Positions 35,101 through 45,700 of a DNA stretch of 64,000 nt are shown in pieces; position 1 is the first letter of the stretch; each line of letters opens with the position of its first letter. The DNA comes from Halichondria panicea (lineage: Eukaryota > Porifera > Demospongiae > Suberitida > Halichondriidae). The position numbers and the translations under genes are program-made. The notes below the pieces were generated by a model. The model saw only the letters and a list, made by a program, of their open reading frames with translations. It ran no database searches and was not told where the DNA came from. The stretch covers positions 1,011,001 to 1,075,000 of the forward strand of contig NC_087391.1 in NCBI RefSeq assembly GCF_963675165.1, read 5' to 3'.

Positions 35101-36666
35101 TACTGTACTATTAATCACATAAATATATTGCTATGCCAACATGCGTTCTGTAATGTAAACAGCTTGTCAGTTACCAGTCCAGTTGATGAAAATGAATGTG
35201 CAGACCAGCTGGATGTTCGGGACAAAAAAATGTTAGCAACGGTATTAAGAATTCTAATAATGATGGGGAAAATACAACATTTATCTCTACAAGGAGTAGT
35301 TGGTGCTACCTATCGTTTACTACAGCTTCAGGATTTAATCGCTGATAACATGAATTGTCTTGAGTCTCTGGATATTAAGTCATCTGAGCACCGCCTAGAA
35401 ATATTTGTGGCATTGGGCTTTGCAGCACGTGAACGTTTGCAATTAATGAAAAGTATGTCATTGCAAGTAGATCTACGTCTCCCAGCTGAAATAGAACATG
35501 AAGTTGACACAGTATTAAGATTTACTGTCACAGAAACCTTTTTTAACCTTGAATCTCTCATTTTAAGATCATGTTTTAATACAAAGGGTCCCTTGGATTT
35601 TAGTTCCAGCCCAACATTATCTCAATTGTTATATGGGATCGCTATGAATCGTACTTTACAGAGGGTAACCCTAGGAGATATGGATATTGATCCAGAAGGT
35701 GTGTCTTACATTCTTCAAAACAACCACACATTACACACATTTAATCTCGTCTTTGTTGAGCTGACCAAAGAACTGATTTCATCACTAAGCTGTGGATTAA
35801 AGAAAAATAAAAGCTTAAGAAATCTTTGTATTATAGATCCTCAAAATCGAACTGTTGGATCAACCGTTGCTGTATTTATGGCTGCATTTTCCGCTGCATC
35901 ATCACACATTGACAATGACTCAGATTGGGACTCAGATTCAGAAATGGATATCGAAGCAAAACTCAAAAATCCCTATCATCTTCTTCTGGATTCAATTGTT
36001 ACCAGTAGATTGCAGTCAGTAGTACTAGATTTTAAACCATTAAACTTCTTCCACAATTCTGCCAAATTCTTTAAGCATTTAATCCGAATGCTCATCAAGG
36101 ACAAAACCTTAACACGATTCACTCTAAATTTTTCGTACTACTCTGAAGAACATCTAGCTGAAATTGCTCGAGCTCTTGTGATAAATGGGGGAAAAAATGA
36201 AATTGATTTCACACTTGGGAATAGTCTAATGCCATCTATTTATTCCAGAACTTCTCTTTCACCAATCATATCAGCAATGACTGGAAATAGACGCCCTGGG
36301 GATGATGAACTCCCTATAGTACAGGACCAAGAGTTGCTAATTCAACAAAAAGTGGACGAGTTTAAGGAAATTATGTTGAAAAACATGCTAAAGACATTTG
36401 TGTTTATTTTGACCATACGTAAACAAAAACAAGATAGAATTTTAGAACAATTAAGCTTTGATTTGTTAACGTATTCTATTCTGAAAGTTCTTCACAAACG
36501 CATCCACAGACAAACGGTATTCCTCGATATATGGAAAGAAACGAGGATGCTAAGAAGTCTGCTGAACACTCTCTCATTCATTCTAATGCTGCGTAAACAG
36601 AGACAACAATTATTCCTTGATACCCTTAGATACCATGTCATGTACATTCCAGAAATAGATCATTAA
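32173..36666 (+). CDS. NLR-C: 2A-Death-Death-NACHT-LRR receptor, intact by eye
   Basis: Exons: 32173-32419, 32738-33043, 33093-33371 and 33491-36666, giving 1335 residues. The start is MDDISTWRARIGLYCIRVRS, shared with B and D. The leader has one hydrophobic segment before GDVELNPGP. Death domain 1 lies in exon 2 (LWDARTEWFKMGVNLGLTPV ... TWKDLSNALHAVG), and Death domain 2 in exon 3 (WFEVGLKLQLSEETLKQIE). Exon 4 has NACHT with Walker A GDPGSGKST, Walker B LLIFDGYDEL and the sensor VLVTSRPHA. Degenerate LRRs follow (for example IQHLSLQGV, LESLDIKSS, LQRVTLGDM). The C-terminal tail has two related helices (ILTIRKQKQ and ILMLRKQRQ). One extra base at the end replaces the usual stop, adding IDH. 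By family this is a cytosolic sensor that signals through Death-domain contacts; ligand and partners are unknown. Confidence 0.88.
32368..32394 (+). other. 2A-like ribosome-skipping motif GDVELNPGP, NLR-C
   Basis: Same sequence as B and D. In C the leader is two residues shorter (RSSVPKGG in place of RSSRSAPRGG of B), so the predicted break falls after residue 73. Confidence 0.85.
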
Positions 36667-36705
36667 AAATTGTATTGTGTATAAACAACACTGTTGAATG
36701 TATTA

Positions 36706-38600
36706 TTAGTTTGTCTTTGGAGGTGTGTCGGGCTGGTTGTCAGGGTGTGACTTGTGATAGGTCTCCAGAGTCTCCAAGGCAGAGCACACTCTAGTGATGG
36801 TCGGGTAAACACTCATCAACTTTGAACCTGGGAGGGGTTGAATTGATGTTGGACATTGGCACTGTAGCCATGCACGCATACGAAGGAAGTCTCTTTATAC
36901 TCCCTTGACAGAATGTACTGTATATATACTTATAGTTATGGCATGAACCAATTAATTTTTCCTGCTCAGGCAATACCTAGGATATAGGAAAGAGTCTCAT
37001 CGAGAACTAGGAATGGCAAGTTAAATATGCACGTACCTTTTAGCGTTATTCACTTGAGGGACAAGACAGACGTCCGCCGCGCCATTGTCACCTGAGTGGA
37101 TACATTATACAGTTCCCTATTAGTGGCAGTGGTACACAGACTCACCTCATCCCCCACACAATATTTCCCAGCCGTCTTCTGAAGCACCAGCTCCAAACCT
37201 GCATGTGAATTAGATGGGCGTGGCCCGCTTCCAAAAGGGAGACGGACGGGTTAAGGTTGCAGCAGAGGATCTAGGAGGTACGACAGGCGCGGTGCAGCTC
37301 AGGCAATTAACAATAATTATCCGCCCACGTCGTATGTTTTTGCTGAGAGTAATCTAATCAGAGGCTAGCTGCACCGCGCCTGTCGGACCTCTTTTGGGTT
37401 GCAGCCCTATCTAGCATTCGTTCTGCTGCACCGCGTACTAACTATAATATTAGCCGCGCCTCTAACCACAAAGCTCAGTTTGCTGCTGAGAAGGGGAGAG
37501 GCTGGGAAGCCAACAAATGCATTACGTAAGGGCTATACAATCTGATTGGTGCTAATGCATTCCTGAATGCAAACTACTTACGTAATGTAAGCAGTCTGCA
37601 ATCTGATTGGTGCTGCATGTTTTTCTGCACAAGAACGAATGCTATAGATAGGGCTGCAACCCGTCTCCCTTTTGGAGGCGGGCCACGCCCATCTACATGT
37701 AAATGTGATTAAGAAACAGGTCTAGCGCCCATTACTACGCATACACAATCATAATGACTGTATTAAAACTGAACTCACTGTCAAATCCTTTGGTGATCCA
37801 GTGCTTGCCCCACTCTGATTTCTTTTCCGTCATCTTCAAAATACTTTAGCACTTTTAGATTCTAAGATAAAAACTGATTATAACATAGTTTAATTTAGTA
37901 ACCATAAATACTTGTATCGGCTGGATCCCACCAGCAATATTGGACCTGACTTGAGAAAACACACGGATACTAATAGGGGTGCCCATGCATAGTATAGTAT
38001 GTAAGAAGAGAAGAGTGTCGAACTACTGATAACTCTACACACACAAAGTAACATGACACACACGTGATGAAGTATTCTAGTAATCTAATAATGTTGACCG
38101 TGCATGAGGATATGGTAATTGACATCTGATTCTAGCTAGTCGTTGCATTCAACGTTTAGAGCTGCTCACTGCACACTGATAGGAGACAATTAATCTCTTC
38201 ACAAAAATCATCTAAATAGAGACAATAGTCGGGTTGGTTGGTCCTCTTCACTTCCACTCTTTATTCACTGTTAACAAATTGTATGCGTTGCGTAATGGAT
38301 GACATTGTGCAACTGCAAGCTTGTACAAACGTCATCAATTGCGAGTTGCTCATGTGCCAATTGACAGAACGTTACTTTGTGTACAGTTTTTGTGTAGAGC
38401 TATCGGTAGTTTGACACTGATTAATATTACAATGGTCACCTCACCTTTGCTCTCTTGGCAGGGTATCCGTGGGGAACGAGGTACGGTGGACCCCTCGTCT
38501 CATCAAGGTACTCGATAATGGTCAGCTGGGTGGGTGAGGGGATAAATGTGATATAGTATAAATGATAAGTTAATGCACAGACTCTGTGAGGACTATAGCT
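36706..38600 (-). pseudogene. GSTZ1-C: truncated copy
   Basis: Minus-strand relics of exons 10, 9, 8, 7, 6 and 5 and a stub of exon 4. In the last exon two bases are lost from the stretch encoding FKVEMSVYP, which breaks the frame. The intron between exons 8 and 7 carries the MITE at 37211-37695. The 5' breakpoint is the same as in copies A and B. Confidence 0.8.
37211..37695. mobile_element. MITE with about 38-bp TIRs and 8-9-bp target duplication
   Basis: Termini TAGATGGGCGTGGCCCGCTT and, reversed, TAGATGGGCGTGGCCCGCCT. The flanks are CATGTGAAT (37202-37210) and CATGTAAAT (37696-37704). Copies A and B are uninterrupted here. An 8-bp duplication suits hAT-type elements. An inner inverted repeat (GACAGGCGCGGTGCAGCT, about 37283-37390) suggests nesting. 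Confidence 0.85.
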
Positions 38601-38989
38601 AGTTACTTCTTCTAGCTCTGTTTAGCAAAGAAGCAGTTCAAGGAGGCCTTCCAGATAGCTAGAGTTGCCAGCTAAAAAGAGTGGTGGACTCTTCTTATAC
38701 AGTGGAGTGAATAACTTCCCGAGTGTCGAGTCTAAGCATTAAAAGCTTTCAGAGTGATCATTAGCTTCTTAGCAATGACTTATTGTCAAACAAAAAGGCA
38801 AGACCCACAAGAAAACATCATGCAACATCTGTAGCCTTACAGTGTAGTGTGTCGTCAGCTGCTTATCTCTAATGACTTGGCTTGACATACAAGTAATAAA
38901 GGGCGTAAGCTAAAGTAGGACTCAATCATCTTTGCACATATAGCCTCGATCGTTCCCGGGCTGGCTTGTCTCTACTAGGTCATGACCTA

Positions 38990-39540
38990 GTTCGGCCTGT
39001 CACCTCGCTTGCGCATGCGCACCGAGGCATAATTAATGGCTGCATTTATAGCAGAGGAGAGGCTCATTCACTTGAACCTACTTCCACTCGATCATGTATC
39101 ATTTGGAGCTATTGGATCTTGTATTTTTTGTGACATCTTTTTCGTTTTGACATCAGTAAGTATGTCTCTATCTCTACTGGGAAAACTATAGGAGCTCAGA
39201 CAAAACAACCATCAAATATAAGTTTGCCAGTTCAAGTAAACACCATCACTTCTACTTTAACAGGATATCCCGATTATGGAACAATTTACCTTCGACGGAC
39301 TTAACACTTTCACCCTCAACAATTAAGCACAATCTGAAACAATTCTTCTGGTTTCACTTTATCTCAAACTTTAACTCGGACAGCCCTTGTTCATATCATT
39401 TATAATCAAAGCGCTAGCTAGTAAACATAAAATAATTAGTTTTTGGTAACCTGTTGCATGAATCAGGATTACCCTCAGCATCACTTATTTTATGTCATTT
39501 TTTCAAATCTATCACTGTGTCTATTGCGGCTGTAAAATCA

Positions 39541-39571
<31 letters not shown>
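38990..39571 (+). mobile_element. 5'-truncated non-LTR retrotransposon with (ATTG)n tail
   Basis: The frame 39193-39405 encodes HHHFYFNRISRLWNNLPS and IKHNLKQFFWFHFI, a LINE ORF2 C-terminal tail. The 3' end is a TGAT/ATTG microsatellite (39542-39570), as in CR1/L2-type elements. It splits the unit sequence at CCTAGTT...TAGTTGGGCG. Its left end is fused to a 31-bp 3' fragment of the element family found at 40244, 45725 and 61176. Confidence 0.75.
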
Positions 39572-39861
39572 AGTTGGGCGTAGTCCAACTAGGTCACGAC
39601 ATAGCATCATTTGCACAATGATGTAACATGGACTACAATTTCAAAATACAAAATAGGTTTTACTGACAGTATCCATAAATATACGGATTACCCCTTTTTG
39701 AGGTAATGTACGCGAATGCGCACACAATACCAAGTCACTGATCTGAGTTTAGAGGGCGGCCTTGAATCGAGGCTAACTTTGTAGTTGCGTGTATCCATTA
39801 GGTGTGTAGTTTCACCAACTGTACACACACACAGAAACCGTATGGGCCTTCTCATACCCAA
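39572..39861. other. Unit spacer before the LC3-like exon
   Basis: Matches 10560-10759 and 31290-31480, with extra sequence at 39780-39861 (ACACACACACAGAAACCG region) that precedes the LC3-like exon only in this copy. No gene is seen. Confidence 0.55.
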
Positions 39862-39984
39862 GCTTTCTACCTGCTGGTGAATAACAAGAGTCTAGCCAAC
39901 ATGGCCACCACCATGAGCCAGATCTATGACCAGGAGAGGGATTTCCTATACATGGTCTCTGCCTCTCACGAATTCTTTATCTGA
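39862..39984 (+). pseudogene. LC3/Atg8 last-exon fragment, upstream of NLR-D, most complete
   Basis: After a possible acceptor (CCCAAG) the frame reads FYLLVNNKSLANMATTMSQI and ends YMVSASHEFFI with a stop. FYLLVNNKSL matches the start of this region in LC3C as I remember it, so this copy keeps more of the exon than the other two. It has lost the DEDG residues and, like the others, the terminal Gly. Confidence 0.7.
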
Positions 39985-40243
39985 ACCGTGGCAGTTATAA
40001 TCAGTTAAGCATAATTGTCGGTTGATTTTATGTCAGTTTCACACAAAGATGTTATTTTACTCACTCTTTGTTACCTTGTCACGTTTGATAATTAAAGTGT
40101 GCACTTCTTGTGTAGCTGTCATGACTGCATGTTGTACTGGTCATCATTTCTATCCAATAGATCACCTCATAAAAAACTTGTTTATAGATTATGAATCTCA
40201 AAATTTACAACATCGACTGTATGGGCTTGCATAGATACTATAA

Positions 40244-42652
40244 ATGAAAGCACCGCAGGTGCTGATGCCTCGGTGGAGGTGCCAAAGCTACATAACATAA
40301 AACTACTAATAGCTAGCTTTTATTATACACACATTGATTATGATGAATTTTGCTGCATGCAATCAACCGAATAGTGGGTAATGATCGACCATGATTGTTG
40401 TTAAAAACGATCGATGCCAAAAGTTCAAGTCTAAAATTAATGGCTGCAAGTCAGCAGAGCCTTGCAGCTCTCTGCTTAGCCTCTACACAGGCTCTCCTTT
40501 TTCTGTTCTTTATCACAATCGTTCAATAAGATAAAATACTGTATTATTCGTTCAATGAGATAAAATACGGTATTAATTGGAGGAATAAAGAAAGAAATAG
40601 ACGTAAAGTTAGGAAAAAGGAGTGCATCGGGAAGTCGTGTGAGGGTAGAAGGGTGGTAGAAGGGTGAAAATGAGCGTGGGCATACTGAGCTACAGTGCAA
40701 CAACCAAAGAGAGTAGATTTTTTTTTATATTATTTTTTTTCACATTTTGTGGCATATCTTCTAAAGTAAAAGTGATCTGATCTATTTGAGTGCTGCAGGT
40801 ACTGAAAGTTCATTTATTGGCGCTTCCATTGGACCACCACCTGTTACATCATATGACATCATCACTATGAAATGGCTGTCTGAAGATGTGTACCTCCGAA
40901 AATATGTTAGGAATAGAAGTAGCTTATTTGTTTGAGTTAAGATCTGAAATTTATTGTGTATGATGTACCTGACTATATTGCTCATCTTTTGAGCTTCAAC
41001 GGAATTCTTTGCTAGAGCGGCCCTTCTTGTCAAAAATGGTGATTTTGCTCCGTTTTGCTACTTTTGCTGACGTATGCAATGATATTCATTGATTTGTGAC
41101 ATCACAAATCATCTTGTTGTTATTTGCTACATCCAAAGGTCATGTGATGTCTACCTGCAAATACACAGTTGGTGTTGGTCATTCTGTGTCACAGGGGCGT
41201 GGTAATTGAGCTTACTACGTAGCCAAATCGCCCCAAAAGTCATAAAAAGCACTGTTTTTGACAAGATGGGCCGCTCTAGCAAAGAAGAGGCTAGCCTTAC
41301 TCCTGTAAGTTAGTACAGATGAAAAGTACACTATTGTAGTACATGCTGCTCAAAAATCAGACCTTAACTAATATAAAATCGAAAGTTGTATTCCTAACAT
41401 ATTTGCCACCAAAAAACAACAAAATGCAGTATTTCTCAGAACTTACTAGTAGCCCAGACTTCCCTTGAAGCTCAAAAGATGAGCAATATACTCAGGTACA
41501 TGCACAACATATTTCAGATCTTAACTCAAACAAATAAGCTACTTCTATTCCTAACATATTTTCGGAAGTACACATCTTCAGACAGCCATTTTATACTGAT
41601 GATGTCATGTGATGTAACAGGTGGTGGTCCAATGGAAGCGCCAATAGTTGAACTTTCAGTACCTGCACTCAAATAGATCATATCACTTTTACTTTAGAAG
41701 ATATGCCACAAAATGTAAAAATATGTACCAAAAAAAAAAAATCTACTCTCTTTGGTTGTTGCACTGTAGAGATGTTGGACTGCCCACGCAGAGGTCTACG
41801 ACTAATAAAACTTTGCCTGCAGCAAGCTGGACATGGACTTGGAACTGGAAGTTTGCAAGCACTATAGCTAGCTATACCTTAGGCTTAGCTAGATGATCTA
41901 CTAGTCTAGATTGTGTGTTTAGATTCTATCACTATTACCTTTTCTTGTGTCTTTCTACATGCTATAGTAGAATAGCTTAGTCATCATTATCATATAGCAG
42001 GTAGCTACTGCCACCAGAGCTGGCCACGCTGGTTCTCTGATCTGACTGCAGCACAGCTTGGTGGTTGTCTCAGTGCAGTGCAGTACAGTACAGTCTTACT
42101 CTGAATGCGTGGCAGAATACCTTACGTCACGATTGTGGGCTACATATCGCCCACGTTCATAAAAATCCTTGTGGATCACGCGATTTCCCAAACCAGGCCT
42201 TACTTTTTCTTAACTGTACGCCCATTTCTTTCCTTGCTGCCTCACTATGTCTTGTTTATGGATGAACAGTGACAACAGCAAGAAAAAGTAAGGCCTGGGA
42301 ACGAGGCTACTCTCTGCTCACTCTTGCAGCTACCAATAGCTAGCGTTCTAGTGCAGAGCTAACTACTAAGTAGAGTAGTAACACTCGGTGAACAAGTTTT
42401 GCTACGGACTCTTCTGAAAAGGCTGCAATAGCATTCCAAGTAAGCAAAACTAGGCATAACTCGAGAACGAAGCATTATTTTGCAAATCCACGAATTAAAA
42501 TCCAAGTAAACATGACTAGAAGCCTATAGAAACTCTTACTTGCACTTGATTCATCCTTGAGCAGCTGTAGCGGTCTACACACACACACACACACACACAG
42601 ACACACAGACACACTACCGTATACCTCGCTTGCGCATGCGCACCGAGGCATA
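40244..42652 (+). mobile_element. Repeat family X, copy 1, with nested insertions
   Basis: Starts ATGAAAGCACCGCAGGTGCT, ends GCGCATGCGCACCGAGGCAT. Outer parts match the 517-bp copy at 45725-46241. About 1.9 kb of other sequence interrupts it, including the element at 40690-41769 and a hairpin at 42193-42295. An (AC)n run lies at about 42577-42605. Confidence 0.7.
40690..41769. mobile_element. Foldback element, arms about 310 bp
   Basis: CTACAGTGCAACAACCAAAG on the left is answered by CTTTGGTTGTTGCACTGTAG on the right, and the homology runs about 310 bp inward. Short frames on each arm are mirror images. A second inverted pair (TTCTTTGCTAGAGCGGCCC, about 41007-41289) is nested in the centre. 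Confidence 0.85.
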
Positions 42653-42735
42653 ATTAGTGTAATTTATAGTATCTATGGGGCTTGTATGCAAAGGATGGAA
42701 TTCATGCACCCCACATCTGTTAGCAAAACTTAGTG

Positions 42736-42743
42736 TGACGTCA
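42736..42743. promoter_or_regulatory. CRE palindrome TGACGTCA upstream of NLR-D
   Basis: Same conserved block as in NLR-B and NLR-C, 44 bp before the start codon. About 60 bp of upstream homology survives here before unrelated repeat sequence begins. Confidence 0.6.
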
Positions 42744-42787
42744 TAGTCAGATTTAGGGGCATTGCTTACTCGATCTAGTGCTAAACA

Positions 42788-45700
42788 ATGGATGATATTT
42801 CAACCTGGAGAGCTCGAATTGGTCTCTATTGTATCAGGGTGCGCAGTAGAGGCCTGAAGAATAGGTCACCCAGGTCTTCTAGATCTGTTCCAAGAGGAGG
42901 GCTTTATAGTGATGGAACTGGAACACTTATTGTGGTGCTGGGCTTGTTGCACATTGCAGTGGTCTTATTGTCACTGTTAATATTGTCTGGAGATGTTGAA
43001 TTGAACCCTGGTCCTGGTAATACACCAGATAAAGAAACAGGTAGGCTATAAAAGCTACTAGATCTAGTAATAATTGTACTATTAGTTATAGCATAATGAT
43101 GGATATAATTATTATATCTATGGTCCGGTAGGCCACACCAAATCTACTTGTTTCTCATTCAATGCGGTCTGGCAGCCGATGTAATAATGTGTAACAATTA
43201 TGTCATTTCCTTACAAAAAAAGCACAGAGCTGTTATAGCGGAATCTTTGTTGGAACAAAACGAGGTAGACTACACACACTGACAGTGAAAAGAAAAAGTC
43301 ATTTACAATTATTATAGATCATAGTGTTTAGATCATTGTTTAGTATAAGGCCAAGAGTATATGATAGAGAAAAAAGTATCGAACGTAGGCATACTGTACA
43401 TCAGATGTATGCGGAAGAAAGTAGATTACATCACCCACGCTTGGATTGGTCAGTGTGCAGCTTGTGACAGATACAGGAAGTCACGTTACTCTCCGCATAC
43501 ATCTGATACACAGTATGCCTACGTTCGATACTCTCTCTCTCTATCATATACTCTTGGTAAGGCCAAGCCAACTTGATTACATGCTTCACGGGTTTCTTTT
43601 TGTGAAAGTCAAAACAACAAACCCACAACCATCCACTCCATACCCTTGTAAGGCTTATTTGTTACCACAACATACCAGGGAAGCCTAACAGGCAGAAACT
43701 ACTGTATAGCAGGTAATTTTCTTGAGGTAAAAACATTCGTTATTTTCGTGGGCAAGCTGACCTCCACAAAAATGTTTCCCTGCGAAAACATATAGGCGTG
43801 GTTTAATGCAAGCAATAAAGTCAAACAAAATTTTTTACTCAAACATTTTTTTTACTACACAAAAATTACCCGCTATATGGTAATCATTTCATGGATATTA
43901 TTTTCATGGTTGCTGCTTGCACTGCAGGTATAAAGATAGTCAAGGTCGCTTCATTTGTGGGTAAAATATTTGTTGTTCAGTGTTCAACCACGAATATTTT
44001 GCCCCTCGGAAATTACCAGCTATAGAGTAAACAACCGATTATCGAACACGTACTATTTTCTAACGCTTGTTCTCAAGGATAACGGCTCAGAGCACTAAGC
44101 TGATAATACCTAGGTATAGACAAGGTAAATCTCTATTCAAGTCCAAACTCAGGGCGGCCAACAAAAAGCTTCTTCAGCGGAGTGACAGGGCCAAACACTC
44201 AACTAATGGAACAGATTTAGTTCGAACATAGCCACCATTCTTCGAACTCTCTCTCTCGTATCAACAGAAGGCTCTAAGCAGCTAGCTACAATGCATGACC
44301 GTAATCTACAACTAGTAAACTATGTACAGCTCTGATTTCGAGGTCTGACTGCAAACCGTTAGATAATGGTGGCCTCTTGAAAAAGTCCAGTATTGCCATC
44401 AAAAAATCCAAACGATTAATACCTTTTTATTCATAATCTCCATTTTTTCCCTAAAGTTGCATTCTTACGTCATGGCTACACTGGAGATTATAAAGAAAAA
44501 AGCAATAATCGTTCGGATTTTGATGGCAATACTGCACTTTTTCAAGAGGCCACCATTATCTAACGGTTTGCAGTCAGACCTCGAAACCAGAGCTGTGCAT
44601 AGTTTACTAGTTGTATTACGGTCATGCATTGTGCTTAGAGCCTTCTGTTGATACGAGAGAGAGAGAATTTGAAGAATCGTGGCTATGTTCGAACTAAATC
44701 TGTTCCAATACCCTGTCACTCCGCCGAAGAAGCTTTTTGTTGGCCGCCGTGAGTTTGGACTTGAATAGAGCTTTACCTTGTCTATACCTAGGTACTATCA
44801 GCTTAGTGCTCTGGGCCGCTGTCCTCGAGAACAAGCGTTCGAAAATAGCACGTGTTCGATAATCGGTTGTTTACTCTATACTATATCTCCACTCTCCCTT
44901 AATTTTTATAATAATTTTTTTACTGGCCTGCCTGGTCTATAAATTAGAAAGTTCGTGAAACATGGAATTAAGTTAGCTTGGCCTAAGTATAGGATATACC
45001 ACACCTAAGAGGAGGCCGAGTAGGTGTGGCATATCTGACTTATACCACGTGACCGCAGCACTATAAAAGGACCTCCCCCTAGCAACAATTCAATCACGAT
45101 GCAGACTGCAAAAAGAACAAGACTATGCCGGATTTTGCAGCCATCAAAGAGCTAGTTGAGCAACATGTTGACTCCTACAGATGCTCAAGAGCTTCCTTGG
45201 TCCAAGCGTTGACCATTCGACGTCCCTTACTGGAGTTGCAAGCTCTTCTTGGATAAAATGTATCTAAACCGCGCCCATGGACCCATGGAAGCTTAGCCAT
45301 CTTGTTGGAGAGCACCTTCCGTGTTTCTGCCGTCGCTTTGAGTCTTAATACCGTCAAGCATGGCTCTCTTCTCTTTGCTTACTTTCTTGAACAAATGAAA
45401 AAACTAAAAAAACAACTTGCATGCCTGGGGCTGTATGCTAATATTCTATATATCCTACAGCTGTTGACCAATGAGATCAATTTGTGGTGACGTAAGTGTG
45501 GTATAAGTTTAGTTATTTTGTTACTTAAGGTTACGGTAAACCGTTTGCTCATTAATTATTCATAAGCTAGATCTAGTGATCTTTTCCAGCTAGAATAAGC
45601 TGCATGGAAGTCCAGCTAAAACGCAGTAGTCGTTTCATGGCTCGAATAGACATTTTTAATAGATAGCTTAGATGCAGTCTACTGTAGCTGAAGTATATGC

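Noticed and set aside
45175-45357. Minus-strand 60-codon frame in NLR-D intron 1
   Set aside because: No recognisable domain; it lies in a foldback-type repeat without splice or start support.
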